A stretch of 64,000 bases of DNA from an uncultured Prevotellaceae bacterium (lineage in GTDB: Bacteria > Bacteroidota > Bacteroidia > Bacteroidales > Bacteroidaceae), in contig UQST01000001.1 of NCBI GenBank assembly GCA_900543815.1, positions 62,001-126,000 on the forward strand, in the 5' to 3' direction. The translations under genes and the position numbers were made by a program. Each line of letters starts with the position of its first letter. The stretch's first letter is position 1. The notes under the pieces are model-generated. The model saw only the letters and a program-made list of their open reading frames with translations, was not told where the DNA came from and made no database searches. Positions 26,275 to 34,707 of this stretch are shown in pieces.

Positions 26275-27093
26275 CCACTTAGGAGTGCTGGTGGCACCGC
26301 ATATGCCGATGCTCTGGCACTCCTTCAGCCATTCGGGGGAAATCTCCTGGGCTGAGTCAATAAGATAAGAGCGCGGGTTGGCCTGAAGACATTGTTCAAA
26401 CAAGGCACGCCCGTTGCTGCTTTTCTTGCCCGATACAAACAGCACCGCATCATGCCTTGCCGCAAACTCGCGGATGTGTGGCATGCGGTTGGCCACCTGC
26501 CTGCAGATGGTGTCGTAGGAGATGAAGGTGGCATCCGGGGATATATGCTCCTTGATGTATTCCACTATCTCACGGAATTCGTCAAGCGGTTTGGTGGTCT
26601 GTGAATACAGGCAAATGTCGCGGCTGAAGTCGAGTGCTTCCACGTCGGCAAGCGTCTCCACCACTATCGCTTTCCCCTCTGTCTGGCCCACCAGACCCAG
26701 CACTTCGGCATGTCCGTTCTTGCCGAAGATTACTATCTGCTTCTTATGCCCGCTGTCGGCATTGTATTCCTCCTTGATGCGCTTCTGCAGGTGTAGCACC
26801 ACGGGGCAGGTGGCATCAATGATTTCTATGTGGTTCTTTTCGGCTGTCAGATAGGTCGATGGCGGTTCGCCGTGTGCACGCAGCAGCACCTTGGAGTGAT
26901 CTATCGACTGCAGCTTCTGGTGGTCTATCGTCTCCAGACCCATTCGCTGCAGGCGGTCACACTCCCTGCCGTTGTGCACGATATCGCCCAGGCAGAAGAG
27001 GTGCCCCTCTTTGCCCAGCTCCTCTTCAGCCTTACCGATGGCGCGTGTTACGCCAAAGCAGAAGCCCGAACCGCCGTCTATCTCTATCCTCAT
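26221..27093 (-). CDS. ispH: 4-hydroxy-3-methylbut-2-enyl diphosphate reductase IspH
   Basis: The start at 27093 (MRIEIDGGSGFCFGV) gives 290 residues; longer frames only read through cmk. The three Fe-S Cys contexts are visible: SGFCFGVTRAI, DATCPVV and ICGATSTPKWL, along with RAHGEPPSTY. It makes IPP and DMAPP in the last step of the MEP pathway, feeding UppS. The start overlaps the cmk stop by 4 bp and the end overlaps meaB by 54 bp on the opposite strand. Confidence 0.94.
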   Translation of the reverse strand: MRIEIDGGSGFCFGVTRAIGKAEEELGKEGHLFCLGDIVHNGRECDRLQRMGLETIDHQKLQSIDHSKVLLRAHGEPPSTYLTAEKNHIEIIDATCPVVLHLQKRIKEEYNADSGHKKQIVIFGKNGHAEVLGLVGQTEGKAIVVETLADVEALDFSRDICLYSQTTKPLDEFREIVEYIKEHISPDATFISYDTICRQVANRMPHIREFAARHDAVLFVSGKKSSNGRALFEQCLQANPRSYLIDSAQEISPEWLKECQSIGICGATSTPKWLMEECKVRIDQLLGGNK

Positions 27094-27782
27094 TCCTCTT
27101 CGGTCCTTTTCTTGTATTCCTCCATGAGCCAGTTCTCCTGCTCGGGGATGGTCATGTGCGTGTTGTCCAGCACGATGGCATCTTCTGCCTGCCTCAGCGG
27201 ACTGGTCTCGCGTGTGGAGTCGATGCGGTCTCTCTCCTTCACGTTTTCCAGTATCTCCTCGTAGTTGCACTTCTCCCCCTTGGCAGTCAGTTCGTCGTAG
27301 CGCCTCTGGGCACGCACTTCGGCGCTGGCTGTGACGAATATCTTCAGTTCAGCATGCGGGAATACCACTGTGCCGATGTCTCTTCCGTCCATCACCACAC
27401 CTTTCTCCTTGCCCATCTCACGCTGCATCTCCACCATCGCCGAGCGCACAAAGGGCAGCGCGGCTATCAGGCTCACGTGGCGGGAAACCTCCATGGTGCG
27501 AATCTCCCTCTCCACACATTCGCCGTTGAGATATGTGTCGGGCCGCTGCGTTTCGGGATTGAGACGAAGCGAGATGTGTATATTGCCCATCTCCTCTTGC
27601 AGTTTCGCAGCATCCACCCGCCCGTTGGCAATGAGGTTGTGACGCATGGCAAACAGGGTGACAGCCCTGTACATCGCGCCTGTATCTATATATACATATC
27701 CTATTCTGCGTGCCAAGTCTTTGGCCATAGTGCTTTTTCCACACGACGAATGACCGTCGATGGCTATCGTAATCTTCTTCAT
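27090..27782 (-). CDS. cmk: Cytidylate kinase
   Basis: The 230-residue product has the P-loop IAIDGHSSCGKSTMAK at its start, YIDTGAMYRAVTLFA, MDGRDIGTVVFPHAELK and the ending RDRIDSTRETSPLRQAEDA. It phosphorylates CMP and dCMP. It sits between porQ (4 bp before its start) and ispH (4-bp overlap). The porQ-cmk-ispH order is one I recall from other Bacteroidetes genomes. Confidence 0.95.
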   Translation of the reverse strand: MKKITIAIDGHSSCGKSTMAKDLARRIGYVYIDTGAMYRAVTLFAMRHNLIANGRVDAAKLQEEMGNIHISLRLNPETQRPDTYLNGECVEREIRTMEVSRHVSLIAALPFVRSAMVEMQREMGKEKGVVMDGRDIGTVVFPHAELKIFVTASAEVRAQRRYDELTAKGEKCNYEEILENVKERDRIDSTRETSPLRQAEDAIVLDNTHMTIPEQENWLMEEYKKRTEEE

Positions 27783-27786
27783 GACT

Positions 27787-28779
27787 TCAGTCCTTTAGAA
27801 AGTTGTATGCAATGTTGAATGACAGTGTGGGTGCTCCCACATGATATTTTGCGTAGCCCAGTCCTGCGCTGAACTTCTTCAGCTGCACTCCTGCTCCGAA
27901 CGAGAGTCCGGCTGCGTGCGATGATCCGGCAGCCTTCATCTCATAGGCACGCCTGAAGTTGTAGGCTGCCGATACGTAGAGGAACTTGGCTGGCTTGACA
28001 TCCACGCCCAGGTTGAAGTGGTTGGTCAGCATACGTCCACCGCTTATCTTGTCGGCTGTGGAGTAGAAGTACTTCTTGTTCCAGCGTGTGAGGTCGATGA
28101 GAGTCACCGAGATACTGATGGGCGCATGGCCCAGTTCCTTGGTGAAACCCACTTCCAGGTCAAAGGGCAGCCGCTCGTGGTGGTCGCCGAAGGCTTTCAC
28201 CTGTCCGCCGATGTTCCTTGCCGCTGCCGACAGAGAGAACTCCTGGTCGGGCAGGAAGTAGTTGACACCCAAATCCACGGCCAGTGCGCAGGAGGTGAAA
28301 TCCCCATAATGCGAGTAGATGACCTTTCCTGTGGCACCTCCCGACCAGTTGTCGCTCAGCAGATAGGCGTATGTTCCGCTCACGCAGATGTCCTGAGCGT
28401 GCATCTTGCCTATCACTTCTCCCGACGGGAGCGTCTCGTTCATTGAGCCGTAGCCCACAAACTGTGAACTCACACCCCATGTTCCTCTCTCGCCGACTGC
28501 CTGTGCATAGGCTACGCTTCCCGCTTTTGAGCCTTTCATATAAGTAAGGAAGTTGAAGCCTACCGTCTTGCTGCTCACGCTGGAGAGCAATGAGGGATTC
28601 TGGGTGACTAGTGTGATGTCGTCCTCGATGACCGAGATGTTGTGCCCGCCCAGTCCTGTGACGTGGGCCGAATAGGGCAGATTCAGGAAGTTGAATACTG
28701 AGGTGCTTTCCTGGCATGACACTCTGGTGGCAGCGCACAATGCTGCCACAAGAAGTAGGGGGAAGCGTTTCTTCTTCAT
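27787..28779 (-). CDS. porQ: Type IX secretion system protein PorQ
   Basis: The ATG at 28779 opens a signal peptide (MKKKRFPLLLVAALCAATRVSCQ), giving 330 residues; the longer frame runs into the intergenic region. The PorQ pattern is clear: FNFLNLPYSAHVTGLGGHNISVIEDDITLVTQNPSLLS, VGFNFLTYMKGSKAGSVAYA, and the barrel end AAGLSFGAGVQLKKFSAGLGY..FNIAYNFLKD. PorQ is an outer-membrane component needed for T9SS cargo attachment at the cell surface. The proteins with KGIYI-type tails at 1602-7181 and 8883-10649 are likely clients. Confidence 0.88.
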   Translation of the reverse strand: MKKKRFPLLLVAALCAATRVSCQESTSVFNFLNLPYSAHVTGLGGHNISVIEDDITLVTQNPSLLSSVSSKTVGFNFLTYMKGSKAGSVAYAQAVGERGTWGVSSQFVGYGSMNETLPSGEVIGKMHAQDICVSGTYAYLLSDNWSGGATGKVIYSHYGDFTSCALAVDLGVNYFLPDQEFSLSAAARNIGGQVKAFGDHHERLPFDLEVGFTKELGHAPISISVTLIDLTRWNKKYFYSTADKISGGRMLTNHFNLGVDVKPAKFLYVSAAYNFRRAYEMKAAGSSHAAGLSFGAGVQLKKFSAGLGYAKYHVGAPTLSFNIAYNFLKD

Positions 28780-28807
28780 CGACGTCCTGTTTTCTGTTTC
28801 CAACCCC

Positions 28808-28815
28808 CAAAGATA
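28808..28815 (-). promoter_or_regulatory. -7 element for porQ-cmk-ispH
   Basis: TATCTTTG on the minus strand, 28 bp upstream of the porQ start, fits TAnnTTTG. No clear -33 box is seen. Confidence 0.5.
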
Positions 28816-28889
28816 GGGCAAAAAGTTGCATTCTTGCCTCCCATATAGTAAAAATGTGAGTGTAAGGGCAAAAAATAAAGGGACTACAT

Positions 28890-28919
28890 GTTGCGTATTA
28901 AAAAAATGTGGTAAATTTG
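28890..28919 (+). promoter_or_regulatory. Promoter of the TonB-type gene
   Basis: GTTG at 28890-28893 and TAAATTTG at 28912-28919 are 18 bp apart, close to the Bacteroidetes -33/-7 arrangement. The start codon is 54 bp downstream. It diverges from the porQ promoter. Confidence 0.6.
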
Positions 28920-28973
28920 CCCAAGTGCTCGGACAAGCACGTTGCTGAAGAATAAATAAAAACATAACAAGAT

Positions 28974-29696
28974 ATGAGTGCTTACATGACCGCAAACGAT
29001 GAGTTGAGAAGCCAGAAGTCAACCAACATACTGATTGGCTTTGTGTTGGCTTTTGCTGCGCTGTTCGTTGCCTTTGAGTTCACACAGCGTGAGGTGAAGG
29101 TGGTAGAGGACAACGACAAGATTTACGATTTCAAGATTGAGGAGGATATGATTCCCATCACCCAGCAACAGGAAATGATGGCTCCTCCTCCAGCCGCCGC
29201 TCCCACTGTGATGGAGATCATCAACGAGGTGGACGACGATACAGAGCTTCCTGAGGAGGAAGTGGAGACCACTGAGGAGGTCAACCAGGCCATCACCGCT
29301 GTGGTGGGTACCGGTGCTCCCAGCGCTGTGGTTGCTTCTGGCCCTGTGGGTCCTGTAGTCGAGGTGGACGATGATGACCGCATCTACGAGGTGGTAGAGG
29401 AGAATGCACAGTTCCCCGGAGGTGATGAGGCTTGCATGAAGTGGCTTGCCGAGCACCTGAAGTATCCCGCTATCTGTCAGGAGCAGGGCGTGCAGGGTCG
29501 TGTGTTCGTATCATTCGTGGTGAACAAGGACGGTTCTATCGTTGACGTGGAAATCAAGCGTTCTCCCGACAACAACCTCTCTAAGGAGGCTGAGCGCGTG
29601 GTGAAGTCAATGCCTAAGTGGAAGCCTGCACGTCAGGGTAACCGCACTGTGCGTTCTCGCTTCAACCTGCCCGTGATGTTCCGTCTGAACAACTAA
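28974..29696 (+). CDS. Energy transducer TonB-type protein
   Basis: The 240-residue product has one N-terminal membrane segment (about 20-38, ILIGFVLAFAALFVAFEF), then an acidic, Pro-containing periplasmic linker (PPPAAAPTVMEIINEVDDDTELPEEE). The C-terminal domain of about 90 residues is of TonB type (AQFPGGDEACMKWLAEHLKYP; GRVFVSFVVNKDGSIVDVEI; VVKSMPKWKPARQGNR). It would transmit proton-motive force to outer-membrane transporters. ExbB/ExbD and TonB-dependent receptors are not in the window. A strong terminator follows. Confidence 0.9.
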   Translation: MSAYMTANDELRSQKSTNILIGFVLAFAALFVAFEFTQREVKVVEDNDKIYDFKIEEDMIPITQQQEMMAPPPAAAPTVMEIINEVDDDTELPEEEVETTEEVNQAITAVVGTGAPSAVVASGPVGPVVEVDDDDRIYEVVEENAQFPGGDEACMKWLAEHLKYPAICQEQGVQGRVFVSFVVNKDGSIVDVEIKRSPDNNLSKEAERVVKSMPKWKPARQGNRTVRSRFNLPVMFRLNN

Positions 29697-29726
29697 TAGC
29701 AGTTAACTTATAGTAATGATATCAGC

Positions 29727-29758
29727 AAGAGGCTGTCCCGTTCTCGGGGCAGCCTCTT
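29727..29758 (+). terminator. Strong intrinsic terminator after the TonB-type gene
   Basis: A 13-bp stem (AAGAGGCTGTCCC / GGGGCAGCCTCTT, one G-T pair) with a six-base loop is followed by CTGCTTTTTG. Confidence 0.88.
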
Positions 29759-29932
29759 CTGCTTTTTGCACCTTGCCTGCTTCGCGTATATCCATGTCTG
29801 GCAGGATGGTGTAGGGGAGCGCATTTGCTGTCCTGGATGATTTCGTCCCTTTGCATCACGAAACAGCTTGGGGCGATTTGCTCCGCTGGTTTTCCTCGCC
29901 GGATGTGGCGGGGAAGGCAAAAAACGAAGCAA

Positions 29933-30005
29933 GGATACTTGGCAAAGTAATACTGGATACTTGGCGATTTATCCTTGGATACATTGCAAAGTATCCTTGG
30001 ATACT
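29933..30005 (-). repeat. 22-bp tandem array, GTATCC family A, copy 2 (inverted)
   Basis: Read on the minus strand, units of 22 bp lie at 29984-30005, 29962-29983 and 29940-29961, with a partial unit at 29933-29939. Units 2 and 3 are identical to copy 1 at 12139-12211 and unit 1 differs by one base. The similarity continues into the flanks (GGCAGAAAA.TGCC on one side, CCTTGCTTC on the other). It lies between convergent genes, like copy 1. Confidence 0.85.
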
Positions 30006-30087
30006 TTTTCAAGGCAGTTTTCTGCCGCCCGTCCGTTTTCTCCCTGACAGACTCCCATGGGATGCTTTCAATCGCCTTTTTGACCCT

Positions 30088-30990
30088 TCACGCAGACGCA
30101 CTCTTCTCCTTGACTGGCTCCAGATGGATGCTGACGAGGGTGTCAGGACCGAAATGCTCCTTGAGTCGATGCTCGATGGCAGTGGCATGCAGGTGTGCTT
30201 CGACAAGCGGTGTGGAACCCAGCATGCGGGCGTGCATCTCTATGGCTATGCGGTTGCCCACACGTCGTGTGCGCAGATTGTGCACCTCGCTCACACCAGG
30301 CTCACTGGCTGCGATGTGCATGATGACAGCCTCATCCTCGTCGGACAGACTGGCTTCGGTGAGTTCCTTCATGCTCTCCATCATCAGTTGCCATGCAGCT
30401 CTCACTATGAAGACACTTACCACGATGGAGGCCAAGGGGTCAAGCACCGTCCAGCGGTTGCCCAAGAGGATGGCGCCACCTATGCCTATCATGGTACCCA
30501 CCGAGGAGAGAGCATCGCTGCGATGATGCCAGGCGTTGGCCACCACCGCCTCTGACTGGCATCGCTTGCCCACCTTCACGGTGAAGCGATAAGCCCACTC
30601 CTTGAGCACGATACTTGCCACAGCAGCCACCAGAGCCACCTTGCCCGGGCTGGGCAGCATCTCACCCTGGATTACGCGCCACGTCTTGCCGGCACCCGAA
30701 CAGAATATCAGCACGCCTACAGCCAGCAACGAGGTGCCGATGATGGCCGTTGCAAGGGTTTCATATTTACCGTGCCCATAGTCATGATCGCGGTCTGCAG
30801 GCTTGTTGCCAAGGTGTACGAAGATAAGCACCACCACATCTGTGGCAAAGTCAGTAAGCGAATGTACGGCATCAGCTATCATGGCAGCCGAATGGCCGAA
30901 GACACCTGCGACGAACTTCACAACGAGCAGCACCACATTGACGATGCCGCCCCAGATGGTGACTCTGAAGATTTCCTTTTCCCTTTCCAT
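30088..30990 (-). CDS. Cation diffusion facilitator family transporter
   Basis: The 300-residue product has about six membrane segments and the metal-site motifs of the family: ADAVHSLTDFATD in helix 2 and WHHRSDALSSVGTMIG in helix 5, with HDYGHGKYE between. A cytoplasmic C-terminal domain follows (ASEPGVSEVHNLRTRRVGNR..HARMLGSTPLVEAHLHATAIEHRL). Such carriers exchange Zn, Fe or other divalent cations for protons; the metal cannot be told from sequence. No linked regulator is seen. Confidence 0.9.
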   Translation of the reverse strand: MEREKEIFRVTIWGGIVNVVLLVVKFVAGVFGHSAAMIADAVHSLTDFATDVVVLIFVHLGNKPADRDHDYGHGKYETLATAIIGTSLLAVGVLIFCSGAGKTWRVIQGEMLPSPGKVALVAAVASIVLKEWAYRFTVKVGKRCQSEAVVANAWHHRSDALSSVGTMIGIGGAILLGNRWTVLDPLASIVVSVFIVRAAWQLMMESMKELTEASLSDEDEAVIMHIAASEPGVSEVHNLRTRRVGNRIAIEMHARMLGSTPLVEAHLHATAIEHRLKEHFGPDTLVSIHLEPVKEKSASA

Positions 30991-31091
30991 ATTATACTGA
31001 GTTTAGTAATAGCGCCTTCTTCTGCCTGCAAAGCGCTTTGGTACATCATGAGGAGCAGTTGTCATGCCGCTCCGTTTTACTCTATATGACT

Positions 31092-31137
31092 GGCGGCACT
31101 GCCCGCTCTCCCGTGGGAGAACATGGGCAGTGCCGCC
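31092..31137 (-). terminator. Long two-tier hairpin after the DUF1080 gene
   Basis: A perfect 13-bp stem (GGCGGCACTGCCC / GGGCAGTGCCGCC) encloses a second inverted repeat (TCTCCC / GGGAGA). It starts about 30 bp past the stop of the minus-strand gene at 31169. No T-run follows on the minus strand, so it may be a transcript-end protector rather than a classical terminator. Confidence 0.65.
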
Positions 31138-31168
31138 GGTAAATGGTCCTGCGAGCCTGGACTGGCGC

Positions 31169-31939
31169 TTAGAGTTTGCGCACCCAGATGTTGCGGAAGC
31201 TCAAGGGAGCACTAGGGTCGCCATGAGACTGCAGGCGGATGGGGCCGTCGCCGTGCTTCACGACACGAGGCCAACCGATATACTCAGTGGTACCCCATAT
31301 CTCGGTATGGTTCTGCAGCACCACTCCGTTCTGTATCACAGTCACATAGGGGTGATAGAGATAAGTGCCATCCTCCTTGAAGACAGGAGCTGTGTAGATG
31401 ATGTCGAACACGTTCCACTCGCCGGGCTTACGCATCACGTTGGCCATTGGAGGTGTCTGCTTGTAGATACTTCCCACCATACCATTGACATAAGTCTCGT
31501 TCTGATAGTTGTCCAGAATCTGCACCTCGTACTTGTCCTGCAGGAATACACCGCTGTTGCCACGTGCCTGGCTCTCGCCTGTGATACCCTCGGGCACGCG
31601 CCACTCAAGGTGAAGCTGGAAGCTGCCGAACTTCTCCTTGGTCTTGATATCGCCCTTGCTCTTATCCACAGTCATTATGCCCTTCTTCACGGTCCATCCT
31701 GCCTCTTCCTTGCCATTGCCGTTGGTCCAGGCCGAGAGGTCCTTGCCATCAAAGAGGACGATGGCATCATCGGGTGCCGAAGAAGTCTTCTCGTCACCGG
31801 GAGTCACAATCTTGGGCTGTGGAGTCCAGTACTCCGACATGCCGGGCTTCATTTCCTCCTGCTTGGGATACTCCTTCTTCTGTGCATTTGCACCGATAGC
31901 CACTGCCATTACAGCAGCCATCATAAGCATTTTCTTCAT
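31169..31939 (-). CDS. DUF1080 (3-keto-disaccharide hydrolase-type) exported protein
   Basis: The 256-residue product has a signal peptide (MKKMLMMAAVMAVAIGANAQ) and a single concanavalin-like DUF1080 domain: VLFDGKDLSAWTNGNGKEEAGWTVKKGIMTV, DIKTKEKFGSFQLHLEWRVP, ARGNSGVFLQDKYEVQILDNYQNETY and the closing GPIRLQSHGDPSAPLSFRNIWVRKL. Proteins of this family bind or hydrolyse oxidised sugars and are common in Bacteroidetes. Activity here is inferred from the family only. It stands about 60 bp before the end of the DUF4831 gene on the same strand. Confidence 0.88.
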   Translation of the reverse strand: MKKMLMMAAVMAVAIGANAQKKEYPKQEEMKPGMSEYWTPQPKIVTPGDEKTSSAPDDAIVLFDGKDLSAWTNGNGKEEAGWTVKKGIMTVDKSKGDIKTKEKFGSFQLHLEWRVPEGITGESQARGNSGVFLQDKYEVQILDNYQNETYVNGMVGSIYKQTPPMANVMRKPGEWNVFDIIYTAPVFKEDGTYLYHPYVTVIQNGVVLQNHTEIWGTTEYIGWPRVVKHGDGPIRLQSHGDPSAPLSFRNIWVRKL

Positions 31940-31998
31940 ATTGTCTTAGTTGTTTGGTTGTTGTTCCACTGTTCGGTCACGTCCGTACCATTGGCCGG

Positions 31999-33069
31999 TC
32001 ACTCCATCACGTCCTTGGTTCCACCTGTGTTCTGGAAGAAGGTCACCTTGGTATTGGTCTTCTTGTCAAAGAGGAGGTTGGAGAGAATCTCCACGCTGCC
32101 AAACTGCCCCATAGGCGTCTCCAGCGTGCAGTACTCCTTGTCTGCATCAAAGACGCGGAGCTTTCCGCGTGCGGGTACATTATAATATACCCCCTTCTCC
32201 ATCTTGGCTTTCTTCTTGGCCACTTGCTCGTCCACCACAGTGGCGGGCAGTGTTTCGGTGCGCTTCACACTGATGTAGATGGGGTCGCCTGCCAGGTCAT
32301 CCTGCCCCAGAACACCCAGCTTGTGGGAGAAGCGGAACAGAATGTCGCGTGCTGTCTCCTGCGTGGGGTCGTAGGTCATGGAGAACACCTCGTGGGTGGT
32401 ATGTGTGGTGCCTGCAAAGAGCGAGGTGAGTGCCTGGTCCTGCTGAGCCAACTGGCTGAGCATGAGCTGCAGCTGTGCACCGTCCTTGGGAGTATTGTCG
32501 GCCTCGCCACGCACCAGGGCGTTTCGGCTCTCGCGTATATCATAGATTTCCTGCGCACAGAGTTCCGCCATCTTGGCCACACTGCCAGCCGCCAGTATCT
32601 CCTGCGTCATATAGGCACGGGGATCAGCGGGTGCAGGGTCTTGGGATGCCTGTGGCAGAGCGGGCAAAGTGCTCTCATCGGCATCAGTATTGATGCTGAG
32701 CAGGAGTCCGTCGCGGCTCAATCCCACCAGGGGAGCCACTGTCTTGCTGCGGAGCTTGATGCTGTAGGCCTTGGTCTTGTCGGGTACACCATAGGGTTCC
32801 AGCGTGATGCTCTTTATCTCCCAGCGCACACTCTCGGTGGTGGGAACACGGTTGAGGTGCAGGTAACGCTCGGCGTACTTGTGGAAGTCACCGGGCTTGG
32901 TCACTGTCTTGTCTGCCTTTATGGTCACCCGGAAAGCAGTGCGTGGGAGGAAGTAGGATATTCCCTCCAGTGTGCTGCCAGGCACAAAGGTTGTCACCTC
33001 CGTCTGAGCCTGTACGCCCAAGCCTGCTGCCAGGAGCATGGCCAGGGCAATGTTTCTTCTGATGTTCAT
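31999..33069 (-). CDS. DUF4831 family exported protein
   Basis: The start at 33069 gives a signal peptide (MNIRRNIALAMLLAAGLGVQAQ) and 356 residues. The body matches DUF4831 proteins as I know them: GISYFLPRTAFRVTIKADK, YAERYLHLN, VRWEIKSITLEPYGVPDKTKAYSIKL, and the ends GVYYNVPARGKLRVFDADK and PMGQFGSVEILSNLLFDKKTNTKVTFFQNTG. The function is unknown. nnrD ends 15 bp upstream on the same strand, so the two are probably cotranscribed. Confidence 0.78.
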   Translation of the reverse strand: MNIRRNIALAMLLAAGLGVQAQTEVTTFVPGSTLEGISYFLPRTAFRVTIKADKTVTKPGDFHKYAERYLHLNRVPTTESVRWEIKSITLEPYGVPDKTKAYSIKLRSKTVAPLVGLSRDGLLLSINTDADESTLPALPQASQDPAPADPRAYMTQEILAAGSVAKMAELCAQEIYDIRESRNALVRGEADNTPKDGAQLQLMLSQLAQQDQALTSLFAGTTHTTHEVFSMTYDPTQETARDILFRFSHKLGVLGQDDLAGDPIYISVKRTETLPATVVDEQVAKKKAKMEKGVYYNVPARGKLRVFDADKEYCTLETPMGQFGSVEILSNLLFDKKTNTKVTFFQNTGGTKDVME

Positions 33070-33084
33070 ATCTTGCATTGTCTT

Positions 33085-33972
33085 TTATCTCGTCTGTAGG
33101 CACTCGTGCAGTTCGCTCCACGCCTCGCCCAAGTGCACCGTGATATCCCTTGCCAGCATGGCTTCCTGCCCCATCTGCCGGGCTGCCAGGTCGCCTGCAG
33201 TGGCATGCAGCCACACACCCAGGCAGGCTGCCTCGTCGGGGCCATAGCCCTGCGCCAGCAGCCCTGTGATGATGCCCGTAAGCACGTCACCCGCTCCGGC
33301 AGTGGCCATTCCGGCATTGCCGCGCGGACAGAGTGTGATGCGGCCGTCGGGATGGCACACATGGGTGGGATGTCCTTTGAGCACCACGCACACCCGGAAC
33401 TCTGTGGTCAACCGCCCGGCGGCTGCCAGCAGCATGCTGTCAGTGTGCAGCGGCGCATCGGCATGCAGTATGCCGCTCGCAAGAGCCTGCATCTCACCGC
33501 CATGAGGAGTGAGCACCACACGGCCGCGCAGCATAGGCATCCATTCGGGATGAACCGCCAGGATGCGCAGCGCATCGGCATCCACCACCATGGGCAAGCC
33601 TGCTGAGCGTTCCGCCACATCGTGCAGCAACCCCACGGCAAGCAAGCCTATTCCGGGGCCGATGCCCACAGCCTGCCACCGGGCAAACTCCTCAGCCTCC
33701 CATGATGCTCCGTCATCTCCCCCATGGGGAAGCAGCCGGAGCACTGCCTCAGGCACGGAAAGCTGGAGCAGCAGCCTGTTGCACTCGGGGGTGCAAACCG
33801 TCAGTTTGCCCACACCAGAGCGCAAGCACGACTCGGCGCCCAGTACTGCACATCCGCCCACACCCGCACTGCCTGCCACCAGCAGAGCATGACCCATAGT
33901 GCCCTTGTGGGCTGTTTCGGGTCGGAGACGCAGCATCCGGGCCACGTCCAGGGGTGTCATTCGGCTTGTCAT
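33085..33972 (-). CDS. nnrD: ADP-dependent (S)-NAD(P)H-hydrate dehydratase
   Basis: The start at 33972 (MTSRMTPLDVARML) gives 295 residues, matching the carbohydrate-kinase-like dehydratase domain without the NnrE epimerase domain that is often fused to it. Motifs are HKGTMGHALLVAGSAGVGGCAVLGAESCLRSGVGK, VGIGPGIG, VLTPHGGEMQAL and GNAGMATAGAGDVLTGIITGLLAQG. It repairs hydrated NADH and NADPH. A TACCTTTG box stands 4 bp before the start codon, the same geometry as prmC. Confidence 0.9.
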   Translation of the reverse strand: MTSRMTPLDVARMLRLRPETAHKGTMGHALLVAGSAGVGGCAVLGAESCLRSGVGKLTVCTPECNRLLLQLSVPEAVLRLLPHGGDDGASWEAEEFARWQAVGIGPGIGLLAVGLLHDVAERSAGLPMVVDADALRILAVHPEWMPMLRGRVVLTPHGGEMQALASGILHADAPLHTDSMLLAAAGRLTTEFRVCVVLKGHPTHVCHPDGRITLCPRGNAGMATAGAGDVLTGIITGLLAQGYGPDEAACLGVWLHATAGDLAARQMGQEAMLARDITVHLGEAWSELHECLQTR

Positions 33973-33976
33973 ACTG

Positions 33977-33984
33977 CAAAGGTA
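33977..33984 (-). promoter_or_regulatory. -7 element almost abutting the nnrD start codon
   Basis: TACCTTTG fits TAnnTTTG and is separated from the ATG by CAGT only, implying a leaderless or near-leaderless transcript. Confidence 0.5.
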
Positions 33985-34060
33985 CTGCTTTCCATCGTAC
34001 ATGATAGCACTCCACAGCAAGAATTTCGTCCCTTTGCACCCCTCTGTGGAGTTTTTTTGT

Positions 34061-34068
34061 TAATTTTG
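34061..34068 (+). promoter_or_regulatory. -7 element for the hpt-adk-obgE run
   Basis: TAATTTTG lies 20 bp before the hpt start and fits TAnnTTTG. The nearest TTTG upstream (34033-34036) is 24 bp away, a little far. Confidence 0.5.
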
Positions 34069-34088
34069 CGCAACAATACACATATGTC

Positions 34089-34631
34089 ATGAGCAACAGA
34101 CAAACCATTCAGGTAAAGGACAAGAACTTTGCCATATCAATCCCCGAAGCAGAAATCCTGCAGCGGGTGAAGGCCGTAGCGGCACGTATCAACGAGGATT
34201 ACAAGGGCCAGAAGCCCATATTCCTGGCAGTACTGAACGGCTCTTTCATCTTCGCCGCAGACCTCTTGAGGGAGGTGGATCTGCCCTGTGAAATCTCATT
34301 CGTGAAGCTTGCCTCCTACGAGGGAACACAGACCACCGGCGCCATCAGGGAACTTATCGGACTCAACGTAGATATTACCGGCAGGCCCGTCATCGTGGTG
34401 GAAGACATCGTGGATACAGGTGTCACCATGGTACACATGCTGGAGACACTCAAGAAGCAGAACCCCAGCAGCATCGACGTGTGCACCCTGCTGCTCAAGC
34501 CCGGCAAGCTGCAGGCACAGCTGGACATACGCTACTGCTGCCTGGAGATACCCAACGACTTCATCGTGGGATATGGTCTGGACTACGACGGATTCGGCCG
34601 CAACACACGCGACATCTACACGCTTGTGTGA
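34089..34631 (+). CDS. hpt: Hypoxanthine phosphoribosyltransferase
   Basis: The 180-residue product carries the PRPP-binding loop VVEDIVDTGVTM (about residue 100) and the early PIFLAVLNGSFIFAADLLREV block. VGYGLDYDGFGRN near the end is the usual purine-contact region. It salvages hypoxanthine and guanine. First gene of a compact plus-strand group with adk, obgE, pgeF and an M23 peptidase. Confidence 0.94.
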   Translation: MSNRQTIQVKDKNFAISIPEAEILQRVKAVAARINEDYKGQKPIFLAVLNGSFIFAADLLREVDLPCEISFVKLASYEGTQTTGAIRELIGLNVDITGRPVIVVEDIVDTGVTMVHMLETLKKQNPSSIDVCTLLLKPGKLQAQLDIRYCCLEIPNDFIVGYGLDYDGFGRNTRDIYTLV

Positions 34632-34707
34632 CTCAAGAAGCATACAACCAGCCGCAAAGGCGAAAGACAGGATATACAAACACATATTACATACAGGTAA
34701 AAAGATT

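Larger units (their letters stand above)
29697..30087. other. Convergent spacer with terminator and repeat array
   Basis: The 391 bp between the TonB-type gene and the cation transporter hold a terminator (29727-29758), a 15-mer shared with 34024-34038 (29841-29855) and the second copy of the GTATCC array (29933-30005). No gene is seen. Confidence 0.75.

Noticed and set aside
34420..34707. N-terminal extension of adenylate kinase
   Set aside because: It overlaps hpt out of frame and lacks family similarity; MKNIIIFGAPGSGKGT at 34708 is the family start.
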